A stretch of 64,000 bases of DNA from Linnemannia hyalina. Lineage: Eukaryota > Mortierellomycota > Mortierellomycetes > Mortierellales > Mortierellaceae. Every line of letters begins with the position of its first letter. The first letter of the stretch is position 1. Below, piece after piece: positions 44,577 to 57,181 of this stretch. Under the pieces are notes generated by a model. It searched no databases. It saw only the letters and a list, made by a program, of their open reading frames with translations, and had not been told where the DNA came from. Both the position numbers and the translations under genes were made by a program. Location of the stretch: assembly GCA_019671135.1 (NCBI GenBank), contig JAHRHY010000003.1, forward strand, positions 1,674,001 to 1,738,000. Direction: 5' to 3'.

Positions 44577-46974
44577 TTTGGCTAGTTCAAGGATGAAGGA
44601 TGGGTAACTGGGATGTGAGTGGCATTGAGCGATTGAGCGGCGAACTAGCATATCCAAGAGGATGATGACGAAGAAACACGGATGAAGTAGAGCAAGCATT
44701 GTAAAAGCAGTAATAGCCACAGCAGTTGAGAGAACCTACTTTTCAGACTGGTGTGGAAGTGTGTCGCTATTGGTTGTTGTAAAAGTGAGTTAAATATCCA
44801 CAAGAATGGAGGTAGGGTATAGTTCAATGCTGCATGGTTGTGGAAAAAGGGAGGAGCACAAATGAGAAGGACAAGTTAATAAAAGAGACCATTGCTGGAG
44901 GATAATGGAGCGGCGAGTTTGTGAAATTGGCCCAAAATTAAAGTCAATGAGCAATTTTTGCCTTTTTAGTTTATTCGCAATCGACAGAGTAACAAGCCCT
45001 CAAGGCTTACCAGCACACATGTTTTCACGTTACATCTCCATACACGCAGAACAAACAGCCAAGCTGGATACCTCCTTTTTTTATGCCGTGGTCCTCTTTG
45101 GCCCCTCTCCTTCAACAATATCAAAAAAAACAGCGGAGAAAGACTCCTCTCCTCTGTAACCCTTTGAGTGTCAGACAATTCAACGAATATCCCCTCTGGT
45201 CAAAAATAAGGTCCAGTCAACAAAAGGAGTAGCTGTTTTGTTGTTGTTGTTGCCTCCTCGTCCAGGCCAAACCCCAAGGAGTCATTTTTTCAGTCCAATG
45301 CCATAAAAAATTACAATGTGTCATGGGGTAGATAAGTTAACGATGCTTCTCCAAACAGAATAAGGACAGGCGTCTTTGTCGGGAGAAGCGCCAGAAAGTG
45401 TGAGGAGGCTTGACTGAACCGTTAAGAAGGATGCTGAAAACGAATACGCCAGTGCGACCAATCCCCCAAGGGGATATAGGAAACGAAGTATGGGTCAATG
45501 GCATCCTATCCACGCGTTCCAGAGCGTTTCGAGGGCGATAGTACAGTTTTGTAGGAACCCCTTTTATAGCACATAACAAGAATGTGGAGAGGGGTGGGAG
45601 GAAGGTAATTGTTGTTTGTTGAGTTCGCCGCTGAAAGAGAAGGGTAAGACGTACTGTTTTGAATCCTTGATTTGAGGGGAGGGAAGTGCCAGATATGATG
45701 TGTAGGTGAGGAGAGGAGAAGACGAGTGGCAAGGGTGCAAGGGGGTGGGTTCGTGATAGTGGTGGTGGTGGTGGCGGTGGTTGGTTGGTTGATGACTGTG
45801 CAGGGCGCAGGGGAATGAAAAAAGGAGAGAGTCGATTGATGGAGAATGGAGAGTGGTGATGAATGAAAGACAAAAAAAGAAGTGGGGAAGAGAAAGAGAG
45901 GAGAAAGACAGAGAGAGCGTGTGCGGAAAGAAGGCAAAGAGTATGTGTATGTTGTCTTGGTTGAGTTGAGTTGCAAAAAGAAAAGAATAGTAAAGAAAAC
46001 AAAACAAAACAAAACAAAAGCAAGAGTGGGAAGGGAAGAGAGAAAGTGTCCTTTGTATGGATGCAGACGTCTCCTATTTTCAAACCAAATGCCACATCGT
46101 CGTAGCCATGACCCCTATTCCTTCTCCTCTTCACTCTCCACTTCACCCCCCCCCCCCCCATCGGCATTTTGTCCTGATCAAGCTCTTCCGTTACCACTAC
46201 CACCACCACCACCACCACTACCACCACCGCTTGTCCAAAGATAAACCGGCAACCGGTCTCTTATTATTAACAAGAAGCATAGCAGGGACAGACCGTTGTG
46301 CATCTAATATACCAAACACACAAGGACTTGAGCTCATATTTGTCGCAATCCAATCCTTCCCCTGTCAATTGCTACTCTTTCCTCTATTCGTTTTTACGCC
46401 CATACTTTTATACGTTCTCTCCTGCTTTGCTTCCTGCCGATTGTTTTTCACCAGAATGTCCATTCGAGCTGCAAGTGGAGTGAAAAAAAGTGGTTGTTGC
46501 CCGAGATTTTCTTTTTCCTTCTACGACGACCGTTTTTTTTATATTTGAATATTTGATCAAATATTATTCCTGACAATGTGATCGGTGATGGTGCCTAGAT
46601 GAGGATCGACATACTGATGATGGTGGATCAATCCTTGAGTGAATGACAAGGGGACTATTAACACTGAAGTGTTTCGACTACCATGAACTACATTCTTATT
46701 GTCAATAACACCCGTTTTCCCTCCAAATGAACTCTTGCATCCTCTGTGATATAAATTGCGATTTGAATGCAGAAGGTTTATTAGTAGACCTCTTCTTTAT
46801 GTCTTTGTGAGCCCTTTTGGGTAGGGGCTTTCCGCATCAAGCACAAATATGGATTTGCCAAACGCGCGACTGAATGACTGGTGAGCAAGAGAGTGAGCGA
46901 TGCTAGTCGCGGCTCTCAACATTCTCTTCAATCCGCCACCACGGACAAGAATAACCTCAATGCTCGTTTCATTT
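44577..46974. other. Intergenic, 2.4 kb
   Basis: The region holds the leader and promoter of the Kar9-like gene and the 3' flank of MCM10. It has GTT/CAA, GTGGTG and CCA simple repeats (45240-45255, 45758-45780, 46195-46230) and a poly-C run at 46146-46160. Long open frames between 45337 and 46548 are repeat translations on both strands. No gene was supported. Confidence 0.45.
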
Positions 46975-49900
46975 TTAATCACTTAGGTCAACGTATTTGG
47001 CGGCAGCCTTACCGTTGCCTCCACTTTTGCTGCCACCGCTACTACTGCTACTGCCACCGCCACCACCACTGCCATTGAGGCTTCTACTACTGCTGCTCCT
47101 AGTATTCGTCGTTGAAGTATTAGGTGTGCTCGTGGGAGGTTGGGTATCGGATGGAACGGCTGCGCTTGTCGTTGGTTTAGCAGTCTTGGCCTTAGTTCTC
47201 TGCAAAAGCATCGTCTTGGATGCAGATGAGGACGATGCAGGTACTTGAGCTCGACCAGGCGCTCCACTCATCAGAGGGTTGAAACTCAGTCGAGACAGAG
47301 AAGGCGACATCGACGTTGAAGCAGATCCGGAACTCGAGGGGGCGACTGATCGACTACCACGTACTGCTCCTTTACCATTTTCCCCTTTCGCCTCTAGAAG
47401 GTTCTTGTTACGCTGTTGACTGAGCGACAAGACCGGGTTGCCATCGTCATCCAGTTCGGGGTCACTCTCACTACTACCGTCAAGGTCCACCCACTTCTTT
47501 GGACTCGTCAAAGGTGAACCACTGCCTCCTGGTGTACCTGCTGCTGCTGCTCCTCTGTCTCGAAAGAACACATCTCCGGCAACTTCCTTTCCTGCTGTTG
47601 ATGTTTTCCCAGGTGCATGGGCTGCTTTTGACTTTGGTTGTGCAATGACCCTCGTCATGCCCTTAACCACCATCGTGTGTCTGTGTCCAGTTGGTGAGAG
47701 ACTGAAAAGGGGCGATGAGGGTGGAGATCGAACACGTTCCGCCAAGAGTCGCAGGGATCGTTCTCGTGCCTCTGGGTCCTCGTTCATCCTCTTTGGACTC
47801 CCTGGAACAAACTGTCCTGTGACCGGATCATACCCCATCCGACGAACCATCTCTGCGGGGAATATCTCCGAGTTCTTTGTTGGCGTTTCTAGGGCAAGTT
47901 CAAAGAAAAAATAATTAATCTCAACCCAATGCATTTGCCTTTCCCAAGTAACATTACAAAGACGAACAGTGGAGTAACTTACTAGGAGAAGGCACGTCTT
48001 TAGCCCAAGCCACATCCTTGCTCTCCTTTGCCTGCCGCAGATATTGACCGCCTGGGTTGTTCTGGGTCATCAGGAACGCCGACAATTCACCGTCGAGTTG
48101 ATTAACAACCTTCTTGGGTTTCTTTGGATCTGCCATGAGTGAAGTGCCAACGCCTCCGTCGTCGAATAGATATGTCGTCTCCTGAGGCGGCCCTTTACTC
48201 CCGCTCTGGAGAAAACTCGAGGACGATGATCTTGCAAGTCCTCCTCCAGCCTTGTGTGGTCCAGGCGGTTTGAACGGCCGAGATGCAGACTTGTCCAAAT
48301 CCAAGATCGAGCTGGTACCAGCAATGAGACTTCCTCGTTGGTTACGCCCCTTGTTGGCTACCATCATGATGTGATAGCTACAATAGCTGGATGCTCTCTT
48401 GTCGAGTGGCCTATTGCAATTATCGCCGTTCAGCTTGACCGCTTCGCATAGTCCAAAATCCGTACTAGTTCCAAGGACCAGTAAACAATCAGGGTGCTCA
48501 ACCTCAACTCCCAGAGTTCCTGCGCGCTAAGTAGCGTAACATATAACACGTAAATAATTGCATTAGCGACAACTTACGGGCTGCATCAAAAGAAGGTGAT
48601 GTATCGTCGCACGTAGTTGTCATACCTCAGCCTGGCTTAAAACTTTCGGATTCATGATGGCAACGACGTCGCCTATCCGAAGCCCCTCGTAATGTCTCTC
48701 CATGACGTCCCGGAATAAAAACACGTTGATCATAGCACTGTGAAGGTCGCTTAGTTGGAAATGACAGTACTGAACTTTCTTTGCCGTCATCTTTGGTTTC
48801 GATTTCGCTCCTACAACTCCTGCGACCATCCAATGGCCCAATGTCGATTCGGACGGCCCAGATCCTTGCTTTGTGTCGTTTTTGGGACGAAGAAGACCTG
48901 CAGCAGAGGACGACGGTAGTAATCCTGCTTTCGTGCGCTGCTCGGTCCTTGCACGGATGCCGTCGTGATCCTTTATGGGTATATTGCAGATATCGCGTGT
49001 CATCCTTGCAGCATCCTCACACGATGTTATCCGTGACCTTTTGAATATAATAAAGTAGCGAAGAACAAAAGTCAGGTATGCTCGTTGTTCCATTACCACA
49101 ATTCAATAGCCACATCGCAGCAAACATGTTGTCCCGGTCATCACATCTACTCACCTCAGTCGAACTCCAGATAGGGGATCAAGTCCCGCCGTATGACCCA
49201 ACCGAGTAGCTTCCCGTGTGGAGGCGGGAAGAGAATCGTTTCCGACGGTCCTGAATGTGGCCTTGGGTCCATGTTGAGCTGCCTGTACAGCTAGTCTTTC
49301 CTGTTGCTTAGCAATGACAGCTTCCGTCAGGTTAGATGTTGTCGAACGAAGACTTGCCATATCTGTACTCTGTTTTGTCCGTCCCGTCGGTCCTCCACTG
49401 GCACTCGCAGTTGAAGAGGTAAAGTCGGGTTGATTCACCTTCATCTTGTTTGAGGAAAGACCAAAGTCGGGTTTGATCATACTCTTCAGCCTGGGTGAAA
49501 GTGCAAGGTCGGGTTTGCTGGTACTCTCCTGCTTTGATGAAAAGTCGTCGTCGAAATCATCCTCGTCCAGTGCAGACTCCAACATGGCATCATCAAAGTC
49601 GTCCTCGTCTTCCACCTCCAGCGGAGCGTCCGCCTCAACTGTGCCCTTTTTCGTATCCAACGAAACGTCAGTCTCTGCTGTATCGTCTAGCCTCTGCAAG
49701 AATCGGCTCTGACCAGAGAAGGAGCCCAGCGGTGTTGATGATAAAGATCCCCTGGGCGACATTGTCAGTCCTCGCGGAGATCTTCTCGCCATGGGCGAAG
49801 GGCTATGTTGACGTTTCCGTGCGGACGCTCCTGAGGAAGGAGACATGAGCAGCTTTGTGCGTGCGGGGGGTGAGGGTGTCTTAAATCCGGGTGATGACAG

Positions 49901-50577
49901 TGGCGTCCGGGTTGTCGGAGGTGTAGTCGTGTTAGAGGTCGTCAGAAGGAACGGATCCTCATCTTCATCTGCTGATGCTGGTGGCAGTGGCACGTGAGAT
50001 GAATGCTGCTTGGTACGTGGTGTCTGCGCTCCATTTGACGGTGTTTGCGCTCCTGTTGTTGGTGCCTGCACTCCTTTTGATGGTGTGTTGCTTCCACAGC
50101 TTTGATCGCCTTCAACTTTTTCAGTCTTGGCTTTCTTTTTTGCCCGCAGCTTCGCTTCCAACTGCGCCTTTATCCTCGAAACCTCCTCCAGAAGCTCCAC
50201 TAAGCGATAGCGCACATAAAGGAAGATGGTAACGTTGTGGGTTAGAACTGTGCTCCCCTCCTATTCCAGCAAGCGCAAATCAGAAAAAAACGACATATAT
50301 GATGGCTCAGCGTACAATCTTCGTCGTCTGATGTAGATGTAGTTGGTCCAGCAGGAGAGGCGCTCCGTTGTCTCTTTATTTCGCGGCGAGTCATGGCAGG
50401 TGTGAACTTGATGGGAGAAAGCTCTTGCTTGTTGTTTAAATCACTTGGAATGGCGGACGTCAACTCTGTTCCCGATTGATTGTCAGAGTTGCCCTGTCCT
50501 TGTTGACTCCTCTGCGCAACATCGTCATTGTCCTTGCTCTGACCGGGGACATCCTTGGCTGATCCGTCGCTGTCCAT
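46975..50577 (-). CDS. MCM10: DNA replication factor Mcm10
   Basis: Five exons (50577-50316, 50199-49155, 49037-48626, 48526-47983, 47888-46975) give 1058 aa. An N-terminal coiled coil (VELLEEVSRIKAQLEAKLRA) leads through a Ser/Pro-rich linker to the conserved core: DPLSGVRLRSRITS, the OB-fold block with HWMVAGVVGAKSKPKMTAKK, YCHFQLSDL, INVFLFRDVMERHYEGLRIG and DVVAIMNPKVL. The core continues into a CCCH zinc finger in DFGLCEAVKLNGDNC...SYCSYH (Cys600, Cys610, Cys622, His625). The C-terminus is disordered and basic. Mcm10 binds the CMG helicase and single-stranded DNA and activates origins in the nucleus. The acceptor of exon 4 (E|RAGTLGV) is fixed by phase. The protein is longer than yeast Mcm10 because of low-complexity tails. 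Confidence 0.92.
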
Positions 50578-51781
50578 GATTATGTTGTGGGTATCGACAA
50601 AAGCACAACCAACTCGCGCAGTCCAAGAAAAAGACTCTGTCGCTAGAATGGCAGTCACGTCGCTGGACCGAAGTGTTTGAATATTCAGTTGTCCAAGTTG
50701 AAAAGAGGGCCAGCATCCTCGCTTGTAATATCTGTGACACAAGAACTGGCACCGTGTTGAAGTAAGTGGCTCGAGGTGGTTTTATGTTAGTTAAGGAGAG
50801 AATCTATGAATCGTCCCGGCAAAAAAAAAACTGGTCGCCGTACGGACCCGTGTACTGTACTCTGCGTATGCGGCGGCGGGCAATTCTCCGATCCCCTTCC
50901 ATTCTCTGCCTCAGCGAAATGTATTTTCTCACGACAAGGGCCACGCGGCAGGGCATGGAGACAAGAAGCTTTGCGATTCCATCACATGACATCACCACAC
51001 TTTCGTTCATCGATGCAGTCCAGAACGACAACAATAAACAACCCGTTTCAATTCTGCCTGTCTGCTCTATCTGTACTCCGTAGTAACCCTGTGGGTTCCT
51101 GAAAAAGTGGCAGTTGTAACAACAAACGACAATGACAGCGGCAACCTTATTTTTCATCACATGAAGAACACTGAAAAGAGTGACTTCTTGCTATGCACGT
51201 GGATGATAAGGGAAGGTTTCGGAATCTTTTTTTCTTGTCTCTCCCCACTAACTAGGGCTTCACTGACACCTCCGATAATGGTGGTGGGGAAGATCGCACA
51301 GATCGAAGCACAACAAAGATTGAAACGGACAGAGTCTCATAGCTGAGGTAAAGCAATTCAACAAAGAATAATAGCACGAGGGAAAGACTCACAAAAGGCT
51401 GGGACACTCCTTCTCTTCTTAGGCTACGTTGGCAGAATAACACTTCTTCATTCCTTCCCCTGATGTCATTGCAAGGCTTAGTCCCTAGGACTAGTCTGGT
51501 TATTCCACGGTGACTTCCTCCTTAATATTCGAGCAAGGAAATGACATCCATCTCTACAATTCCACCCGGGTCCTTTTGTTATTGTTTGCGGGGTAACTGC
51601 AGAAAGAGATTCTTGCTCTCGGACTGTTGGTTGAGATGACATTGGCGTTATTGTCGCAACCCCCCTTCTTCATCGGCCATGCCCAACGGTTAGAGTCAAA
51701 AAGGAAAGGAGAAAGAGGATGGAAAGGAAGGAGAAATAGGAAGGAAAAGAGAGAAGATCAACCTTCCAAGAGGGGTGTCAA

Positions 51782-51827
51782 ACGCGTGTATAGTGGTTAG
51801 AAAAAAACAAGATGCGGGTTCACGCGT
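51782..51827. promoter_or_regulatory. Pair of ACGCGT (MCB-like) hexamers
   Basis: Two perfect ACGCGT palindromes (51782-51787, 51822-51827) start 40 bp apart, about 1.2 kb upstream of the MCM10 start. ACGCGT is the site of the MBF factor that drives G1/S genes in yeasts. Distance and fungal lineage make the link speculative. Confidence 0.25.
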
Positions 51828-53754
51828 AGTCAACTGTTTTGCTCCTTCCTTCTTTAACCTTCTATCCTAGCACGGAATGGTAGGTGCACTATAAGAAAGA
51901 AAAAGAAAAAGCCGCATCCACTCTTCCTCTCCATCTTTTGTTTTTATCTCAGTTGCTTTGTTCATGGATCATCGTGCTATGAGTTCGTTGCTTGCTCCTT
52001 TCTGATCTGACGAAATCAACGCCCAAGAATCAAAATAAATGCTATCGTTTCAAGCTCACTAAAGGTGTGTCTCTGCCTGCTGACCTTTTCTTCATTGTTG
52101 GAGTCATTGACACCATTGATTTTTTTGTTCATAACGAGTGAGTAAGAACAGGCAATTGGAGCTCAAGAAGATCGGTTCGTAACCTTTGTTGTGGAGTTGA
52201 TCTCTTTATTTTCTGTTGTCTCCGAATTCCTCCCGCTGGTCTGGTGGCTGGCTTTAATTGTTATTATCGGTCAGCAGAGAGAAAAAATGAGGCCCTGAGT
52301 TCTTGAAATGGAAATCAAAAAATGCGGGGCCGACCAACCAAAAATAACTACGCTAACACTTCAGAGATAAGCGCTTTTTCTTCCTTTCGGCCAACTGGCC
52401 GCTTCTATGACCTTCTCTTCGGGAATGAGAGAGAGAGAGCGAGAGATCTTGGAGATGTTCAATCAATCAAAGGAGGGATAGAGGTGCTATCAGAGCATAC
52501 TGTGTGGAGGTGGTTGATGAGGAGAATAGGCAATAATGCTCTCTCACCCTCACTTGCCATAGTCTGATCTACCGCATTATCAGTCTGTTACGCTGTGCCC
52601 TGCGACATTAATATCATTCAGGCACACTTCTGATCAAATGTTATTTGTTTGAGTGATTTTTCATGCTCATTGTTGATTGATCAGTGTTTTTAGGTCCATC
52701 CCAATGGATCACGGCCTTTGTTACTTATCTTCGGTCAGTCGAAGTTGGGATGAAGAGAGAGATAACCAGATTGTTCAGACGACAATCGACTCAACAGACA
52801 TAAATGACTGTCTGTTGGGAATCATACACACGACCATACAAAAAAGTCCGTGGAAAAGTAGAAGTATGAGCGGACAAGAAACAGAAAGTAAAAAAAGTTT
52901 TTTTTCATTCGCAGCTTCAAGGGTTCAGAGTCAGCAGAAGGAGTGAGTGAGCGAGAAAGTCTTAAGGAGGTGGGAAGAAAGAAGGAGGAGGAGGGAATGG
53001 AATGGAGGACGCGATCCTTTGGACGCCTTCTCTTTTCTCGCGTATGCGGAGGCTTGAAAAATTGCCAAAGCGCATTAACCCTGTCCTTAAGAACGACGCC
53101 TGAAAAGCAGGGGGTTACTTCTTTTTTTTTTGTTGAGGGGGAAGGAGAACCAATTGATGATGAGGATCGATACAAGGTGGCAGAGAGGCTAGGGGGAAAA
53201 GAAAGAATGCACAATGGGTTTTGATCATTGAGTACTACTTTTTTACTGTAGTCGAGTGGGGTGTACGGGAGGAGTGTGGGTGATGATGAATGAGAGACGA
53301 TTAGATTGACGATGGAGAGAGAGGGTGAGTGAGAAGGATCAAGGATAGAATTGAATTGAGTACAAGAGTAGCTATCCGGAAAGTCAAGGAGAGACCTGCC
53401 TTTGAGTAGTAGTGCGAGATAGAAAACCCTTTTGCTCTTTTTTGTTTGTGTTGCCTTCTTGCTTTATGTCATTTTCATAAATCTGTTGTGTTGTGAAGGA
53501 GAACAACAACAATTGGTCCAAGGTCAATTCCAGTTTGTGAAGTTTGTTTGATAGCGTGGCCGACAGGAGGGTGGCCAAGAGATGGCCGATAGCAACAACA
53601 AAAAAAAAAAAAGGTTGAAGAGTCAGCGAGACTCTTGTGAGGGTGACATGGTGACTGCCTCTTTCTATCTTTTCGTTACTTTCTCTTACTTTTTACTTTA
53701 CTTCTTGATCGATATCAATTGAAGCTATTGACACATCCACCTCTCCCTTTAAAT

Positions 53755-53968
53755 ACCTCGTTGCTTTCCCCCTCCTTTCACCTTTTCTTTTTCTCTTTTT
53801 TTCTCCTCTCTTCTCATTATCCTTATCCCTTTTCCTCTCCTCGTCCTCAAAACCAAAACCAAAACCCCTCTCAACCTTACCTTTCTGTATATTCCTCCAT
53901 CTTTCCCCTAACCTTCTGTACATATACCCTTCTTCTCCCTTCAAACTACTCTCCCCCTCACATCAATC
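53755..53968 (+). promoter_or_regulatory. Pyrimidine-rich core promoter/leader of glutamine synthetase
   Basis: A nearly unbroken CT-rich strand runs for about 200 nt up to the ATG, with only short AC-rich interruptions, and contains two TTATC sites (53817, 53823). Such tracts are typical of highly expressed fungal genes, which fits the strong codon bias of the coding region. Confidence 0.4.
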
Positions 53969-56894
53969 ATGGCTAACCAGGCTCGCGTCGATTCTATCCA
54001 GGACAACATCAACCGTGTCACTCGCTCCATCAAGTACCCTTGCAAGCCCGATGGCAAGCCCGTCTACACCTCCGAGTTCTTTGGTGAGAACGTCTTCCAC
54101 CTCCAGCAGATCGCCAAGGCCCTCCCCAAGCCTGCCTATGCCTCCTTCCTTAAGCAGATGCGCGGTCGCCAGGCTCTCGACAAGGGCACCGCCGATGCCA
54201 TCGCCCACGCCGTTCGCATTTGGGCCATGGACCGTGGCGCCACCCACTTCACCCACTGGTTCCAGCCCCAGACCGGCACCACTGCCGAGAAGCACGATGC
54301 TTTCCTCTCCTTAAAGTCTAGCTTCTCCGCCAACGGTGAAGAGGTATGCATTTTTTTTGTTTGTTGTGCTTGTTCAGAGAGATAAGGAAAAAAAGAGGCT
54401 GTGGAAAAGAGGAAGATTGCAACTGGACAATTGAAGTCTTGGGACACGACAAATGATATCAACGCCAAAAAAAAACAGCACGAAGCAGGGACGACCCCCG
54501 AGGTCGAGTCGATTCAAGTACGATACAATTGGATACAGTATACAGTCGGACACGTTTGGACACGACACAATCAAGAGCGTGGGCATCTCGAACAAAGAAG
54601 CAAAGGACACTAAAAAGATAACGAAAGAAAAAAGGGCAGCTAAATATACTGACAAGGGATCAGTGGGTGTGTGAATGGATGATAAGGACCACCCTTGTCC
54701 AGTGGCCCATGGATCACATACGACGACCACAAACACGGTCGAGAACGTGCATCTGAAAGGCGGAGCAAAAACGAAAGGATGCAAATAGAAAACAATAGGG
54801 ATACATATGAGATCACGGCGTCCGAGGGTCCCTATCGTGTGGTGTGAGTGTGTGAGAGGGAAACAAGGTTGGCAATGAGAGCCACATCAACTACAACAAA
54901 CAAGAAGCATAACATTTTACGTATGCAAACTGTATTGAATATTGACGTGAGTACTAACAATATACTTCTGTCATCGCCTCCAAACGCATTAGGTCACTGC
55001 TATCGATGCCTTCTCTGGCACTCAGTTGCTCCAGGCCGAGCCCGATGCATCGTCCTTCCCCTCCGGAGGCATGCGTACCACCTTCGAGGCCCGTGGATAC
55101 ACCGTCTGGGACACCACCTCGCCCATGTTCATCCAGGAGGGTCCCCACGGTACCTCCGTCCTCTACATCCCCTCCGTCTTCATCTCCTACAACGGTGATG
55201 CCCTCGACGAGAAGACCGTTCTCCTCCGCTCCACCGCCCAGATCGCCAAGTCGGCCACCGAGCTCTTGAACTTGATCGACCCCGTCCCAGTTGGCGCCCA
55301 GCCCCGCACCAGCCACGTCTTCACCACCCTCGGAACTGAGCAGGAGTACTTCTTGGTCGACCGCTCCCTCTACGCCCTCCGTCCCGACTTGAAGCACACC
55401 GGCCGCACCTTGGTCGGCAACTTGCCCCCCAAGCACCAGCAGATGGACGACCACTACTTCGGTCGCATCCCCTCCAAGGTCCTCGCCACCATGTCCGAGG
55501 CCGAGCTCGAGCTCTTCCGTCTCGGAGTCCCCGTCAAGACCCGCCATAACGAGGTTGCTCCCCAGCAGTTCGAGTTGGCCCCCATCTTCGAGGAGGCTTC
55601 ATTGGCCGTTGACCACAACCTGTTGACCATGGATGTTCTCTCCAAGGTCGCCCACAAGAACAAGCTCAAGGTTCTTTACCACGAGAAGCCCTTCAAGGGT
55701 GTCAACGGATCCGGCAAGCACTGCAACTGGTCCATGTCGACCGACCGTGGCGAGAACTTGCTCGACCCCACCGTCAAGCCCGAGACCAACTACCGCTTCT
55801 TGCTCTGCCTCGTTGCTATCCTTCACGCCGTCCAGCAGCACGGTGGTCTCCTCCGTACCTCGATCGCTTCCTCCTCCAACGAGCACCGTCTCGGTGCCTG
55901 CGAGGCTCCCCCAATGATCGTCTCTGTCTTCTTGGGTGAGCACTTGACCGAGGTCCTCAACTCCATCGAGGAGTCCCGCCCCATCAAGAACTTCTCCGTC
56001 CCCGAGATCCAGACCATCAGATTGGGCGGTACCACCTTGGATGTCCAGGTTGCATCCCTCCCTACCATCTCCCGTGACTTGACCGACCGCAACCGTACCT
56101 CCCCCTTCGCTTTCACCGGTAACAAGTTCGAGTTCCGTGCCGTCGGCTCCAAGCAGTCCCCTGCCTTCCCCGTCACCATCCTCAACGCCGCCGTTGCCTC
56201 TGCCCTCCAGGACGTCACTGAGGCCCTCCGTACCCAGATGGGTGACAAGCCCTACCCCTCGGATGCCGACAAGGTCGCCGTCATCAAGCAGTTCATTGCC
56301 TCGACCAAGGCTGTCCGCTTCGAGGGCGATGGTTACTCAGATGCCTGGATCGAGGAGGCCGAGAAGCGTGGTCTCCCCAACATCAAGACCTCGCCCGAGG
56401 CCTTTGAGCAGCTCTTGAACCCCGTCCACTCAGACATGTTGACCAAGCTTGGCATCTTCACCCAGTCCGAGCTCCAGTCTCGCCACCTCATTCTTCAGGA
56501 GCGTTACTCCAAGGACTTGCTCGTCGAGGCCACCACCCTCAGCACTCTCTTGGCTTCCCAGATCTTGCCCGCTGCTTTCGAGTACCGCGGTTCCTTGGCC
56601 CAGACTGTCCAGGTCTTGAAGACCATCGAGGGCGAGGAGGCTTCCCCCGAGCTGGCTGCCCTCCAGGCCTTGACCCCCGTCGTCAAGGATCTCCAGGCTG
56701 CCATTGCTCAGTTGGATGATACCGTCCACAAGATGCACCTCGTTGGTGACGACCCCGTCGAGGAGGCCAAGTTCGCCTGCGCCAACGTCTTGCCCGCCAT
56801 GAACAACGCCCGTGCCGTCGCCGACAAGCTCGAGGTCTTGACTGCCGACAAGTACTACCCCATCCCCCACTACAGCGAGCTCTTGTGGTTCTAA
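53969..56894 (+). CDS. Type III glutamine synthetase (GSIII)
   Basis: Two exons (53969-54343, 54993-56894) give 758 aa, in the size range of GSIII and about twice that of the usual fungal GSII. Landmarks are AVRIWAMDRGATHFTHWFQP (GSIII N-terminal region), FTTLGTEQEYFLVDR with metal-ligand Glu, VPVKTRHNEVAPQQFELAPI, GVNGSGKHCNWSMSTDRGEN (ammonium and ATP site), HRLGACEAPPMIVSVFLGEH (typical of GSIII) and FEFRAVGSKQ. It makes glutamine from glutamate, ammonia and ATP in the cytosol. Codon use is extreme (C-ending, CTC/TTG Leu), implying very high expression. The single intron is 649 nt, the longest in any model here. It lies between MCM10 and CDT1 and converges on the latter. Confidence 0.93.
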
Positions 56895-57181
56895 GCTGTT
56901 GTCATCGAAGGAGAAGTCAAGCAAATGAAAAAAAATCTGTAAATTGTAGCATACTGTAAGGGCACTACTAGCCTTTGTTTTTTAAGAATACCATCCACCC
57001 ATTGAATAAATCACTTTTTTGAATACCAACCCCGCTTGTGCCTTTCCTTTGTTCAACTCTTTTCAAAAGCGATATGGCACAATACAAGAAGACAGAAGGT
57101 CATGACTGTAATGAGAAAGGTGCAAATGAATGTAATATTGAAATCTAAGTAACAAAGCTAAGCGAAGAGAGGACAAGTCAT
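56895..57181. other. Convergent 3' flanks of GSIII and CDT1
   Basis: About 290 bp. An AATAAA-type signal lies at 57004-57009 (ATTGAATAAATCAC) on the glutamine synthetase side. Nothing else was recognised. Confidence 0.5.

Larger units (their letters stand above)
50578..53968. other. Intergenic divergent region of 3.4 kb
   Basis: Promoters of MCM10 (left) and glutamine synthetase (right) share this stretch. No coding exon was recognised. It contains two ACGCGT hexamers 40 bp apart (51782, 51822), several GATAA/TTATC hexamer-like sites, purine-rich runs at 51700-51770 and 52970-53000, and a CT-rich leader from about 53740 to the glutamine synthetase ATG. Confidence 0.5.

Noticed and set aside
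45337..46548. Several frames of 120-296 codons on both strands
   Set aside because: All are read through simple repeats (CCA, GTT, CT). None shows a domain, and they exclude each other.
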